Shown here piece by piece: positions 16,229-24,049 of a stretch of DNA of 29,137 bases. Below the pieces are notes generated by a model. It ran no database searches and had not been told where the DNA came from. It saw only the letters and a list, made by a program, of their open reading frames with translations. Source of the DNA: CAZIVE01 sp964542435 (GTDB lineage Bacteria > Bacteroidota > Bacteroidia > Bacteroidales > Tannerellaceae). Made by a program: the position numbers and the translations under genes. Where the stretch lies: positions 1-29,137 of the forward strand of contig CAZIVE010000028.1 of NCBI GenBank assembly GCA_964542435.1. The letters are read 5' to 3'. How positions within the stretch are numbered: the stretch's first letter is position 1; each line of letters opens with the position of its first letter.

Positions 16229-16933
16229 TTGAAGCATTTGTTTTTGATATTGTTCATTTCTCTTTTTGGTGTGGGAGAGGTTTGTGCTCAGAAAGAGGCT
16301 GTGAAGAATCAGCCTTATGCTGACATGAAACTTTTCCATTTGGGTTTTCATGTGGGGCTTCATACCGAAGATCTTATATTGACCAATACGGGAAAGACTA
16401 CAGCCGATGGAGAAACCTGGTTTGCCGAGATTCCTTCTTATTCACCCGGCTTTAGTGTCGGTGTGATTGGCGATATGTTCATGAATCCTTATATGAACCT
16501 TCGTTTTTCTCCGACCATCCATTTTGGAGATCGGCAATTTACCTTCAAGGAGAAGACAACGGGAGAAACCTTCACGACTAATATCCGTTCCAGCTATCTT
16601 AATTTCCCGTTGGATGTGAAGATGGCGGCCGTTCGACTCAATAATTACCGTCCTTATGTCATTACAGGTGCCTATTATTCTTTTGATATCGGCCGGAAGA
16701 AAGGCAATCCCTTGCTGTTGAAGAATTCGGATTTCGGCGTTGAGTTTGGTTTCGGATGTGATTTTTATCTTCCTTACTTCAAACTCTGTCCGGAACTGAA
16801 GTTCTGCTTTGGATTGAAAGATCTGTTGGAAAAGGATCGTACGGATTTGAGCGATGCAACTCTGGTAAAATACGGCGATGCTCTTTCAAAAGCAACGTCC
16901 CGTATGATCATTCTTACTTTTAATTTTGAATAA
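16229..16933 (+). CDS. porT: PorT/SprT family outer-membrane protein (type IX secretion)
   Basis: The protein is 234 residues with a signal peptide ending near VCAQ. It has alternating beta-strand character and the PorT/SprT pattern: FHLGFHVGLHTEDL, MNLRFSPTIHFGDRQF, SSYLNFPLDVKMAAVRLNNY and KLCPELKFCFGLKDLL, ending in an aromatic-rich strand (ILTFNFE). PorT is an outer-membrane beta-barrel needed for type IX secretion and gliding in Bacteroidota. No in-frame ATG precedes the signal peptide, so the start is TTG at 16229. Its last 14 nt overlap the convergent end of cdsA. Other T9SS genes are not in the window. Confidence 0.85.
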   Translation: MKHLFLILFISLFGVGEVCAQKEAVKNQPYADMKLFHLGFHVGLHTEDLILTNTGKTTADGETWFAEIPSYSPGFSVGVIGDMFMNPYMNLRFSPTIHFGDRQFTFKEKTTGETFTTNIRSSYLNFPLDVKMAAVRLNNYRPYVITGAYYSFDIGRKKGNPLLLKNSDFGVEFGFGCDFYLPYFKLCPELKFCFGLKDLLEKDRTDLSDATLVKYGDALSKATSRMIILTFNFE

Positions 16934-17753
16934 AGAGCTCGATGAAAATGTAAGTGGCGGGAATAGCCATCATGACGCTGTCAAAGCGATCGAGCATTCC
17001 GCCATGTCCGGGAAGAATTTTGCCTGAATCTTTCAATCCAAGCGTACGTTTGATAAGTGATTCTGTCAAATCGCCCCATGTCCCGAAAATAACGACTGTA
17101 GCGGAAAGTCCGATCCATTCGATTCTGCTTGCACCTGGAACAAAATAGGCGAAGACTTGCGAGGCGATCAATGCGATGATAAATCCTCCAAAAAAACCTT
17201 CCCACGATTTCTTTGGCGAGATACGTTCAAAGAGACGATGCCGCCCGAAGCTGGAGCCAACAAGATAAGCTCCTGTGTCGTTAAGCCAGATAAGAACGAA
17301 GACGGCAACAGCGTAAATGGGCGTGTGAACGATTTGTCCCGGCGTTCCTGGAATAGCTGTTATGAAATTGAGCAGAGAGAAACTTCCTGCCACATAAACC
17401 TGCCCGAAGAATGTGAAGGCCCAATTGTTGAGCGGATTGGAATTCTTGTCGTAAAGCTCCGCAACGAAAACTCCTATAATAAAGAGAAGATACGGAAGAT
17501 AAATCATCGCGGAGGCTACTTCGTTAGCATACGCATAGGAAGATATGAAGAGATAAATGCCACCAACGGTATTGACCAGTCTCTTGATGCGGGCATTTTC
17601 ATAATGCCCCGTCAAGCCGTAGAATTCCCACAAAGTAAAGCCTGTGATAAGGGAAAAGACGATGAGGAAGGGCAGTCGATAGAGACAGATTGCTCCGAGC
17701 ACAACGGCTACGAAGACTATCCCTGTCAATGTCCTTGTGATGATGTCTTTCAT
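16920..17753 (-). CDS. cdsA: Phosphatidate cytidylyltransferase
   Basis: CdsA makes CDP-diacylglycerol from phosphatidic acid and CTP, the branch point of phospholipid synthesis in the inner membrane. The 277-residue protein has about eight helices, the SPKKSWEG motif in the middle, and the C-terminal signature GDLTESLIKRTLGLKDSG followed by LPGHGGMLDRFDS. Its ATG overlaps the ftsH stop as ATGA, so it is coupled to ftsH. Its stop lies inside the end of the convergent porT gene. Confidence 0.96.
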   Translation of the reverse strand: MKDIITRTLTGIVFVAVVLGAICLYRLPFLIVFSLITGFTLWEFYGLTGHYENARIKRLVNTVGGIYLFISSYAYANEVASAMIYLPYLLFIIGVFVAELYDKNSNPLNNWAFTFFGQVYVAGSFSLLNFITAIPGTPGQIVHTPIYAVAVFVLIWLNDTGAYLVGSSFGRHRLFERISPKKSWEGFFGGFIIALIASQVFAYFVPGASRIEWIGLSATVVIFGTWGDLTESLIKRTLGLKDSGKILPGHGGMLDRFDSVMMAIPATYIFIELFIQN

Positions 17754-19873
17754 TTACTGTCTGTTGTGTTCGTGTTGCTTTGAGGTTCTTCGTTCGTGTC
17801 TTTTACGGACAATGGATCCTCATCTTGGTTTTCTGTATTTGAATTCTCTTCGGACTGATCCTTTTCATCTTTGGGTGCAGAAATCGTTGGCGCCTCTTTG
17901 ATTACGGTAGCACCATCCTGATTTCTTGCAGCCTTGGCTGCATTCAAATTGAGAATCTCTTCCGAACGAGAAACCCAAGGACGTTTGCCGAAAATGTGCT
18001 CCACATCTTCCGGATAAATAACCTCTCTGTCAAGCAAGACTTGAGCCAATTGATGGTGACCATCTTGATGTTCGCGAAGAATTCTCTTGGCACGTTCATA
18101 TTGTTCGTCGATGATTCTGCGAACTTCTGAGTCGATCATTTGGGATGTCTCTTCACTGTATGGCTTTGTAAATCCCCAATCCTGACCGGTTGAATCGTAA
18201 TAGTTGAGATTCGGCAGCTTCTCGCTCATTCCAAAATAGACGACCATCGCGTAAGCTTGCTTGGTTATCTTCTCCAGATCGTTGGAAGCACCTGTTGATA
18301 TCTTTCCGATGAAAAGCTCTTCAGCTGCTCTACCGCCTAATGTGGCGCACAGTTCATCAAGAAGCTCTTCGCGAGTTGTAATTTGCCTTTCTTCAGGGAG
18401 ATACCATGCTGCACCTAAAGCTTTTCCTCGGGGAACGATGGTCACCTTAACCAAAGGATTGGCATGTTCGAGGAACCAGCTCAATGTGGCATGTCCTGCT
18501 TCATGGATTGCAATACTCCGGCGTTCTTCCGCTGTCGTTATCTTGGTACGTTTTTCCAAACCGCCAACGATACGATCCACTGCATTCATAAAGTCATCTT
18601 TTTGAACGAATTTCTTCTTTCCACGAGCTGCAATTAGTGCAGCTTCATTGCAGACATTGGCAATGTCCGCACCCGAGAAACCTGGCGTCTGGCGAGCCAT
18701 GAATTCCGGATCGACACTTTCGTCAATCTTAATGGGACGAAGATGAACGAGGAATATTTCTTTGCGCTCTGCAAGATCGGGAAGTTCGACATGGATCTGA
18801 CGATCGAATCGACCTGCACGAAGCAACGCTTTATCCAAAATATCTGCTCTGTTGGTTGCTGCAAGGATGATGACGCCGCTGTTCGAATCGAAACCGTCCA
18901 TTTCTGTGAGCAACTGGTTCAATGTGTTCTCGCGTTCATCGTTGCTGTTCATGTTCGCATTTCGTCCACGAGCACGACCGACTGCATCGATCTCATCTAT
19001 AAATACGATGCAAGGCGCTTTCTCCTTGGCTTGACGGAACAGATCTCTTACACGTGAAGCACCCACACCGACAAACATTTCCACGAAGTCTGAACCAGAC
19101 AGTGAGAAGAACGGGACATTGGCTTCTCCTGCGACAGCCTTAGCAAGCAACGTTTTACCTGTTCCTGGAGGACCTACGAGCAATGCGCCTTTCGGAATCT
19201 TACCACCTAATTCAGTGTATTTGCCAGGATCTTTCAAGAAAGAGACAATTTCTTCCACCTCTTCCTTGGCTTCGGCAAGTCCGGCCACATCTTTAAAGGT
19301 AACCTTCTTGTCTGTGTCTTTATCGAATAATTGCGCTTTGGATTTTCCTACACTGAAAACGCCGCCACCGGCGCCACCACCGCCGCCCGACATTCTTCGC
19401 ATGAGAAAAATCCAGACCACGATCAGCAAGACGATGGGACCGAAAGATATAAGGAAACTCCAGATAGCATCATCGCCCTCTTCGTAACTTACCTGCGTAT
19501 CAATGTGATTCTCTTCAACCGCTTTATCGTAGAAATCGGAAAATTTGTCTGCTGATGGAATTTTCACAAAGGCCTTGGGATTATTCCCCAATCGTGTGGT
19601 ATCACCTTTGAAAACTCTACCTAAGTTTCCTGCTTTGACTGTTGCCTCAAGTGTGTTCTTCTTGTTGTAAACGGTCATTTTGGCAAACACGTTCCCTCTG
19701 GCTAACTGTTGGAAATGGGTCCAGCCAATCTCAGTGCTTGATGAATTGTCATTTGTAAAATACAATGCCCCCAACATCAGGAAAATGAGACCATACATCC
19801 AATATAGATTGAATCGGAAAGCTTTTTGCTTATTGTTCTTAGGGGATTTACCGTTCATATTATTATTGTCCAT
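17750..19873 (-). CDS. ftsH: ATP-dependent zinc metalloprotease FtsH
   Basis: FtsH is a membrane-anchored hexameric AAA+ protease that removes damaged membrane proteins and some regulators. From the ATG at 19873 it has 707 residues: two membrane helices (about 25-40 and 140-158), a periplasmic region between them, Walker A GPPGTGKT (about 234-241), Walker B IVFIDEID (about 289-296), the second region of homology and the zinc motif HEAGH (about 457-461). The C-terminal tail is Glu/Asp/Asn/Thr-rich and probably disordered. An upstream TTG at 19882 is a less likely start. It lies 42 nt after rsfS and overlaps cdsA by 4 nt. Confidence 0.97.
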   Translation of the reverse strand: MDNNNMNGKSPKNNKQKAFRFNLYWMYGLIFLMLGALYFTNDNSSSTEIGWTHFQQLARGNVFAKMTVYNKKNTLEATVKAGNLGRVFKGDTTRLGNNPKAFVKIPSADKFSDFYDKAVEENHIDTQVSYEEGDDAIWSFLISFGPIVLLIVVWIFLMRRMSGGGGGAGGGVFSVGKSKAQLFDKDTDKKVTFKDVAGLAEAKEEVEEIVSFLKDPGKYTELGGKIPKGALLVGPPGTGKTLLAKAVAGEANVPFFSLSGSDFVEMFVGVGASRVRDLFRQAKEKAPCIVFIDEIDAVGRARGRNANMNSNDERENTLNQLLTEMDGFDSNSGVIILAATNRADILDKALLRAGRFDRQIHVELPDLAERKEIFLVHLRPIKIDESVDPEFMARQTPGFSGADIANVCNEAALIAARGKKKFVQKDDFMNAVDRIVGGLEKRTKITTAEERRSIAIHEAGHATLSWFLEHANPLVKVTIVPRGKALGAAWYLPEERQITTREELLDELCATLGGRAAEELFIGKISTGASNDLEKITKQAYAMVVYFGMSEKLPNLNYYDSTGQDWGFTKPYSEETSQMIDSEVRRIIDEQYERAKRILREHQDGHHQLAQVLLDREVIYPEDVEHIFGKRPWVSRSEEILNLNAAKAARNQDGATVIKEAPTISAPKDEKDQSEENSNTENQDEDPLSVKDTNEEPQSNTNTTDSK

Positions 19874-19915
19874 AAATTGCAATTCGTTTCAAAGAAAACC
19901 AATTGTTAGAAAGGA

Positions 19916-20275
19916 TTAAACCAAATCCGGAATACTTGTCAGCTTCGCATCAGCCCACAAATGTTCGAGGTTGTAGAAATTGCGCTGTTCCGGCATAAAG
20001 ATATGAACAAGAATCGTGCCGTAGTCCATGCCAATCCAAACGGCACTCTGATTGCCATCAATGGAGAGAGGCTTTTCTTTGGCGTCTCTTACGACAAAGT
20101 CCCAAACTGAATCGGATAATGATGACACTTGAGTAGGAGAGTTGCCTTCGCAGATGACCATGTAGTCACAGATAGCTCCTTGTATTTTTGTCATGTCAAC
20201 CGTGGTGATATTACGGCCTTTTTTTTCTTGAAGCCCGTTGATGATCGTTTTCAATAACGTTTTTGTCTGATCCAT
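19916..20275 (-). CDS. rsfS: Ribosomal silencing factor RsfS
   Basis: RsfS binds ribosomal protein L14 and blocks joining of the ribosomal subunits when nutrients are scarce. The 119-residue protein has the family pattern DYMVICEGNS, the AVWIGMDYGTILVHIF segment and the ending RNFYNLEHLWADAK. It is the first gene of the rsfS-ftsH-cdsA operon, with a TATCTTTG promoter element upstream. Confidence 0.95.
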   Translation of the reverse strand: MDQTKTLLKTIINGLQEKKGRNITTVDMTKIQGAICDYMVICEGNSPTQVSSLSDSVWDFVVRDAKEKPLSIDGNQSAVWIGMDYGTILVHIFMPEQRNFYNLEHLWADAKLTSIPDLV

Positions 20276-20301
20276 TTAAACTGCTTTAATTCTTTAAAGT
20301 T

Positions 20302-20311
20302 CGCAAAGATA
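20302..20311 (-). promoter_or_regulatory. Promoter -7 element of the rsfS-ftsH-cdsA operon
   Basis: TATCTTTG (20311-20304) on the minus strand lies about 29 nt before the rsfS ATG. The -33 region is A/T-rich but lacks a clear TTTG. Confidence 0.6.
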
Positions 20312-20405
20312 ACGCTAATATTTCTTTTGAACCTCTTTTATGTTCTTAAATCAAAACAAGAACCATTCGTTTTTGTTTATCAGATGAAAAAAAATGCAGA
20401 AAAAT

Positions 20406-20436
20406 TTGTACGTTCTAAAAAAGTACTTACATTTGC
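20406..20436 (+). promoter_or_regulatory. Promoter of the tRNA-Gln gene
   Basis: TTTG (20406-20409) and TACATTTG (20429-20436) with 19 nt between them are a full match to the Bacteroidota consensus. The tRNA begins 43 nt downstream. Confidence 0.8.
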
Positions 20437-20478
20437 ACCCGCAATCAGGAAACAAAACCCCTGTAATGCGAAGGACAT

Positions 20479-20549
20479 TGTTCTATGGTGTAATGGTAAC
20501 ACGTCAGATTCTGGTCCTGAAATTCCAGGTTCGAGTCCTGGTAGAACAA
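20479..20549 (+). tRNA. tRNA-Gln (anticodon CUG)
   Basis: The cloverleaf can be built by eye. The 7-bp acceptor stem TGTTCTA/TAGAACA is perfect, the D stem is GTGT/ACAC, the anticodon loop TTCTGGT has CTG at 34-36, and the T arm is CCAGG-TTCGAGT-CCTGG. The discriminator is A and CCA is not encoded. The anticodon stem TCAGA/CCTGA has an A-C mismatch at its loop end (31-39). It reads CAG codons. It has its own promoter and terminator. Confidence 0.95.
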
Positions 20550-20556
20550 CGAAAGA

Positions 20557-20599
20557 AATGCTAAGTACTGGTAAAACGGTATTTAGCATTTTGTTTTTT
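20557..20599 (+). terminator. Terminator of the tRNA-Gln gene
   Basis: AATGCTAAGTACTG pairs with CGGTATTTAGCATT (14 pairs including two G-T wobbles) around a 6-nt loop and is followed by TTGTTTTTT. Confidence 0.85.
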
Positions 20600-20639
20600 A
20601 TTCTATTCGGTATTAAAACTCCCCACAAATTGCTGTTTT

Positions 20640-20667
20640 TGCCACCCTTCGGAAGAAAATGGTGGCA
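20640..20667. other. Stem-loop in the tRNA to PHP gene interval
   Basis: TGCCACC and GGTGGCA form a 7-bp stem around a 14-nt loop. No T-run follows on the minus strand, the direction of the upstream PHP gene, so it is a weak terminator candidate. The rest of 20600-20765 shows no gene I can support. Confidence 0.35.
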
Positions 20668-20765
20668 GGAGAAAAGGAATGTTATACGGTTTGACTGTGC
20701 GTTCTTCCCAACTACTTCAGAAAGAGTTTTGGCTTATCGAATGGCCAACTAAACATTTCTGTCAA

Positions 20766-21611
20766 TCAGAAATCCCAATCGATCCATTGGCCATGGATGA
20801 GTTCTCGGGTGGAGCGGAAGCCGGCTTTCTTGAGCAGTTCAAAAGCTTCGGGGCGACCGTCGTTGATGAGATCCGGATAGTGAGAATCTGAGTTGACCAT
20901 TACGGGAATCTTCAGTTCGTTGATGAGCGGGAGGAAACTTTGATGTGGAAAAAGCTCCTGTTTCTTTGTCCAGTTCTTGGTGTTGATCTCCAGCATCAAC
21001 CCTTTTTGAGCCACCTTCTCCAAACAATCGCTGAGCAGCTTCACATACCAAGGCGCCGAGACAGAGAAATCGGCGAAATGCTGGCCATGCATGTAAATCT
21101 TGTCAATATGACCTACAATATCGAAGCCTCCATCGTCAATCATGTGGGAAAGGGAATCGAAATAGCGCCGTACGTAGAGCTGAATTTCGTTGTGAAAATA
21201 GTGCTTTACGGCAAAGTCATAATCCTCGAAAGGACCGTCGATGGCTGCCATGTTCTTTTCGCAGAGCGGATCGGCAATGGGAAGGAAATGAATGGAACCG
21301 ATTCTGTAATCCAAGGGAAGATTCTTGAAATAGGGGATAGAAGCATTGTAACTCCAGTCTAAATAGTCTATTTCAAGCGCCGTGTAGATCTCGATCCGAT
21401 CCGCATATTTCTTTTTCAGACGATTGATCTCTGCAAGATATTCAGGCATATCGGTCGAAGACATGTTCCAGTTGGTTTCGAAAGGAAGCGGAGCGTGTGA
21501 CGAAAACCCATAGGCACGGAAACGGTTGGCCAAGGCGAAGACGACATAGTTTTCCGGATAGCTTCGTCCGTCGCAAAAGGTACAATGGCTGTGATAGTTG
21601 GAGAGAATCAT
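20766..21611 (-). CDS. PHP-domain phosphatase, histidinol-phosphatase (HisJ/HisK) like
   Basis: This 281-residue soluble protein has the PHP metal-dependent phosphoesterase fold. It begins MILSNYHSHCTFCDG, where HSH is the first metal motif. Further ligands lie in SSHAPL, ALEIDYLDW, GSIHF, DIVGHIDK and the C-terminal MVNSDSHYPD. It is closest to HisJ-type histidinol-phosphatases, but no his genes are nearby, so another phosphate ester is possible. The ATG at 21611 is chosen because it starts at the conserved motif; an upstream extension to 21656 would run through the kbl terminator. Confidence 0.85.
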   Translation of the reverse strand: MILSNYHSHCTFCDGRSYPENYVVFALANRFRAYGFSSHAPLPFETNWNMSSTDMPEYLAEINRLKKKYADRIEIYTALEIDYLDWSYNASIPYFKNLPLDYRIGSIHFLPIADPLCEKNMAAIDGPFEDYDFAVKHYFHNEIQLYVRRYFDSLSHMIDDGGFDIVGHIDKIYMHGQHFADFSVSAPWYVKLLSDCLEKVAQKGLMLEINTKNWTKKQELFPHQSFLPLINELKIPVMVNSDSHYPDLINDGRPEAFELLKKAGFRSTRELIHGQWIDWDF

Positions 21612-21624
21612 GTTAGACTTAGGG

Positions 21625-21682
21625 TAAAAAAGAACAGTCGATCGGGGCAAGATCAAAGATTAATTGCCGGCGACCGACTGTT
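21625..21682 (-). terminator. Terminator after kbl
   Basis: On the minus strand AACAGTCG pairs with CGACTGTT, with a GGC/GCC inner stem, and is followed by C and six T. It lies only 13 nt before the PHP gene start, so it may also limit transcription of that gene. Confidence 0.75.
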
Positions 21683-21704
21683 GGTGATACATTTATTATA
21701 CTGT

Positions 21705-22895
21705 TTATTTGATGACGCCGAGCTGTTTGCCCACCTTGATGAATGCTGCGATAGCCTTATCGAGATGTGCTGTCTCATGACCGGCAGAGAGCTGAACGCG
21801 GATACGAGCCTGATCTTTCGGTACAACCGGATAATAGAATCCCGTTACGTAAATTCCCTCTTTCTGCATGGCAGCAGCGAAGTCCTGTGACAGTTTTGCA
21901 TCGTAGAGCATCACTGCGCAGATAGCAGACTGTGTCGGTTTGATATCGAAGCCGGCAGCAATCATCTTATCGCGGAAGTAATTGACATTGTTCAGCAGTT
22001 TTGTGTGGAGCGCATTGCTTTCCTTCAGCATACGGAACATCTCGAGGCTGGCACCTACGATGGCCGGAGCGACAGAGTTGGAGAACAGATAAGGACGAGA
22101 ACGTTGACGCAGCAGGTCTATGATCTCCTTGCGGCCGGTTGTGAATCCGCCCATAGCACCACCAAATGATTTGCCGAGTGTGCCGGTGAAGATGTCGATA
22201 CGTCCGTAGCAGTTGAACTGTTCGGCAATGCCGTGACCTGTCGGGCCGACAACACCTGCAGAGTGAGATTCGTCAACCATAACCAAAGCATCGTATTTCT
22301 CAGCCAAGTCACAGATCTTGTCCATCGGAGCTACATTGCCGTCCATAGAGAAGACGCCGTCGGTAGCGATGATACGGAAACGCTGAGCTTGTGCCTCTTT
22401 CAGACAACGCTCCAGATCGGCCATGTCTGCATTGGCATAGCGATAACGTTTTGCTTTGCAGAGGCGGACGCCGTCGATGATGGAAGCATGGTTCAATGCA
22501 TCCGAGATGATAGCATCGTTTTCACCCAGCAGCGGTTCAAACAATCCACCGTTGGCATCGAAGCAGGAACCGTAGAGAATGGCATCTTCCGTGTGGAAGA
22601 AATCTGCAACGGCAGCTTCCAGCTCTTTATGTTTGTCCTGTGTACCGCAGATGAAACGAACGGACGACATACCGAATCCACGTTCGTCCATTGCAGCTTT
22701 TGCAGCTTTAATGAGGCGAGGATCATCGGAGAGTCCGAGATAATTATTCGCACAGAAGTTGAGTACATCAACGTTGCCGTTGACTTTGATATCAGCTTTC
22801 TGCGGAGTTGTGATGAGTCTTTCTTCTTTGTAAAGTCCGGCAGCTTTGATGTCTGCCAATTCGTTTGCTAAAAAATCTTTTAGTTTTCCGTACAT
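21705..22895 (-). CDS. kbl: 2-amino-3-ketobutyrate CoA ligase (glycine C-acetyltransferase)
   Basis: Kbl uses PLP to split 2-amino-3-ketobutyrate with CoA into glycine and acetyl-CoA, the second step of threonine degradation. The 396-residue protein has the PLP lysine in FTGTLGKSFGG (Lys242), the VDESHSAG motif (Asp208, His211) and the ANNYLGL N-terminal motif. Length is normal for this alpha-oxoamine synthase branch. It is divergent from the threonine dehydrogenase gene that supplies its substrate. The related enzyme BioF is less likely given the neighbour. Confidence 0.95.
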   Translation of the reverse strand: MYGKLKDFLANELADIKAAGLYKEERLITTPQKADIKVNGNVDVLNFCANNYLGLSDDPRLIKAAKAAMDERGFGMSSVRFICGTQDKHKELEAAVADFFHTEDAILYGSCFDANGGLFEPLLGENDAIISDALNHASIIDGVRLCKAKRYRYANADMADLERCLKEAQAQRFRIIATDGVFSMDGNVAPMDKICDLAEKYDALVMVDESHSAGVVGPTGHGIAEQFNCYGRIDIFTGTLGKSFGGAMGGFTTGRKEIIDLLRQRSRPYLFSNSVAPAIVGASLEMFRMLKESNALHTKLLNNVNYFRDKMIAAGFDIKPTQSAICAVMLYDAKLSQDFAAAMQKEGIYVTGFYYPVVPKDQARIRVQLSAGHETAHLDKAIAAFIKVGKQLGVIK

Positions 22896-23011
22896 AGCAT
22901 TTTGTTTTTAAGTTTACTATATTTTAGAGTTGGATTCCTCCTCGTCCCATTATTTTTTGACAAAGTTCTTATTATTTTTTGAAAAAGGTAAGAAAAACGG
23001 GAAGAAAATGA

Positions 23012-23041
23012 TTTGGATAATTTTAAATGTGGTTACCTTTG
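23012..23041 (+). promoter_or_regulatory. Promoter of the threonine dehydrogenase gene
   Basis: TTTG (23012-23015) and TACCTTTG (23034-23041) are separated by 18 nt, and the ATG follows about 31 nt later. Confidence 0.75.
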
Positions 23042-23072
23042 AAGCGGAAAAAACTTAAATTACTTTTTGAAG

Positions 23073-24029
23073 ATGAAAAATGTTTTGATAATCGGTTCGA
23101 CCGGTCAGATAGGGTCGGAGCTGACAATGAAGCTCAGAAGTATCTATAGTGGTAACATCGTAGCAGGTTATATTCCTGGAGCAGAGCCTAAGGGCGAGCT
23201 TTTAGAAACGGGTCCGTGCGCCATGGTAGATATCACGAACGAGCAGCAGATTGCTGAGACGGTTTCCAAATACCAAGTAGATACGATCTACAACCTCGCT
23301 GCATTGCTCAGTGCCGTTGCAGAGGCTCGTCCTCAGCTTGCCTGGAAGATTGGTATCGGCGGTCTCTTCAACGTGCTTGAAGTGGCTCGTCTGATGAACT
23401 GTGCTGTTTTTACTCCAAGTTCCATCGGTGTGTTCGGTAACAATACGCCAAAAGATAAGACGCCACAGGACACGATCCGTAATCCGCGTACCATGTATGG
23501 TGTGACGAAGGTTTCGGGTGAGTTGCTCAGCGACTATTATTTTATCCGTTTTGGAGTGGATACACGTTCCGTACGTTTCCCGGGGTTGATCTCTTATGTT
23601 ACACCTCCAGGAGGCGGAACGACCGACTATGCAGTTGACATCTATTATAGTGCTGCTCAAGGAAAGAAGTTCCAATGTCCGATCAAGGCAGGTACGTACA
23701 TGGATATGATGTATATGCCGGATGCACTTCGTGCAGCTATCGAGATCATGGAAGTGGATGCTTCCAAGTTCGTCCATCGTAATTCGTTCAATATTGCATC
23801 CATGAGTTTTGATCCGGAGATCATCTATCATGCCATCAAGAAGTACGTTCCTGATTTTGAGATGGAATATGATGTTGATCCGCTTCGTCAGGCCATTGCT
23901 GATTCATGGCCCAATTCTCTCGATGATACGTGTGCTCGCGAAGAGTGGGGTTGGAAACCGGAATATGATCTGGATACCATGACGCGCGACATGCTTGATA
24001 AACTTGAGAAACGTTATCACAAAGCTTAA
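23073..24029 (+). CDS. tdh: L-threonine 3-dehydrogenase, SDR (epimerase-like) type
   Basis: This 318-residue NAD-dependent enzyme oxidises threonine to 2-amino-3-ketobutyrate. It is an extended short-chain dehydrogenase with the GSTGQIG cofactor motif at the N-terminus, the PSSIGVFG segment and catalytic Tyr and Lys in YGVTKVSGE (about 142 and 146). It belongs to the UDP-galactose-epimerase-like TDH family, not the zinc-dependent E. coli type. ATG at 23073 is preferred over a TTG at 23067. The divergent kbl supports the assignment. Confidence 0.92.
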   Translation: MKNVLIIGSTGQIGSELTMKLRSIYSGNIVAGYIPGAEPKGELLETGPCAMVDITNEQQIAETVSKYQVDTIYNLAALLSAVAEARPQLAWKIGIGGLFNVLEVARLMNCAVFTPSSIGVFGNNTPKDKTPQDTIRNPRTMYGVTKVSGELLSDYYFIRFGVDTRSVRFPGLISYVTPPGGGTTDYAVDIYYSAAQGKKFQCPIKAGTYMDMMYMPDALRAAIEIMEVDASKFVHRNSFNIASMSFDPEIIYHAIKKYVPDFEMEYDVDPLRQAIADSWPNSLDDTCAREEWGWKPEYDLDTMTRDMLDKLEKRYHKA

Positions 24030-24049
24030 TTGATTTTAATATAGAATAA

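Noticed and set aside
20640..20667. Hairpin considered as the PHP gene terminator
   Set aside because: No T-run follows it on the minus strand and it lies about 100 nt past the stop, so it was listed only as a stem-loop.
20327..20752. Plus-strand open frame of 141 codons covering the tRNA-Gln gene
   Set aside because: It runs through a tRNA with its own promoter and terminator, and its sequence resembles no protein.
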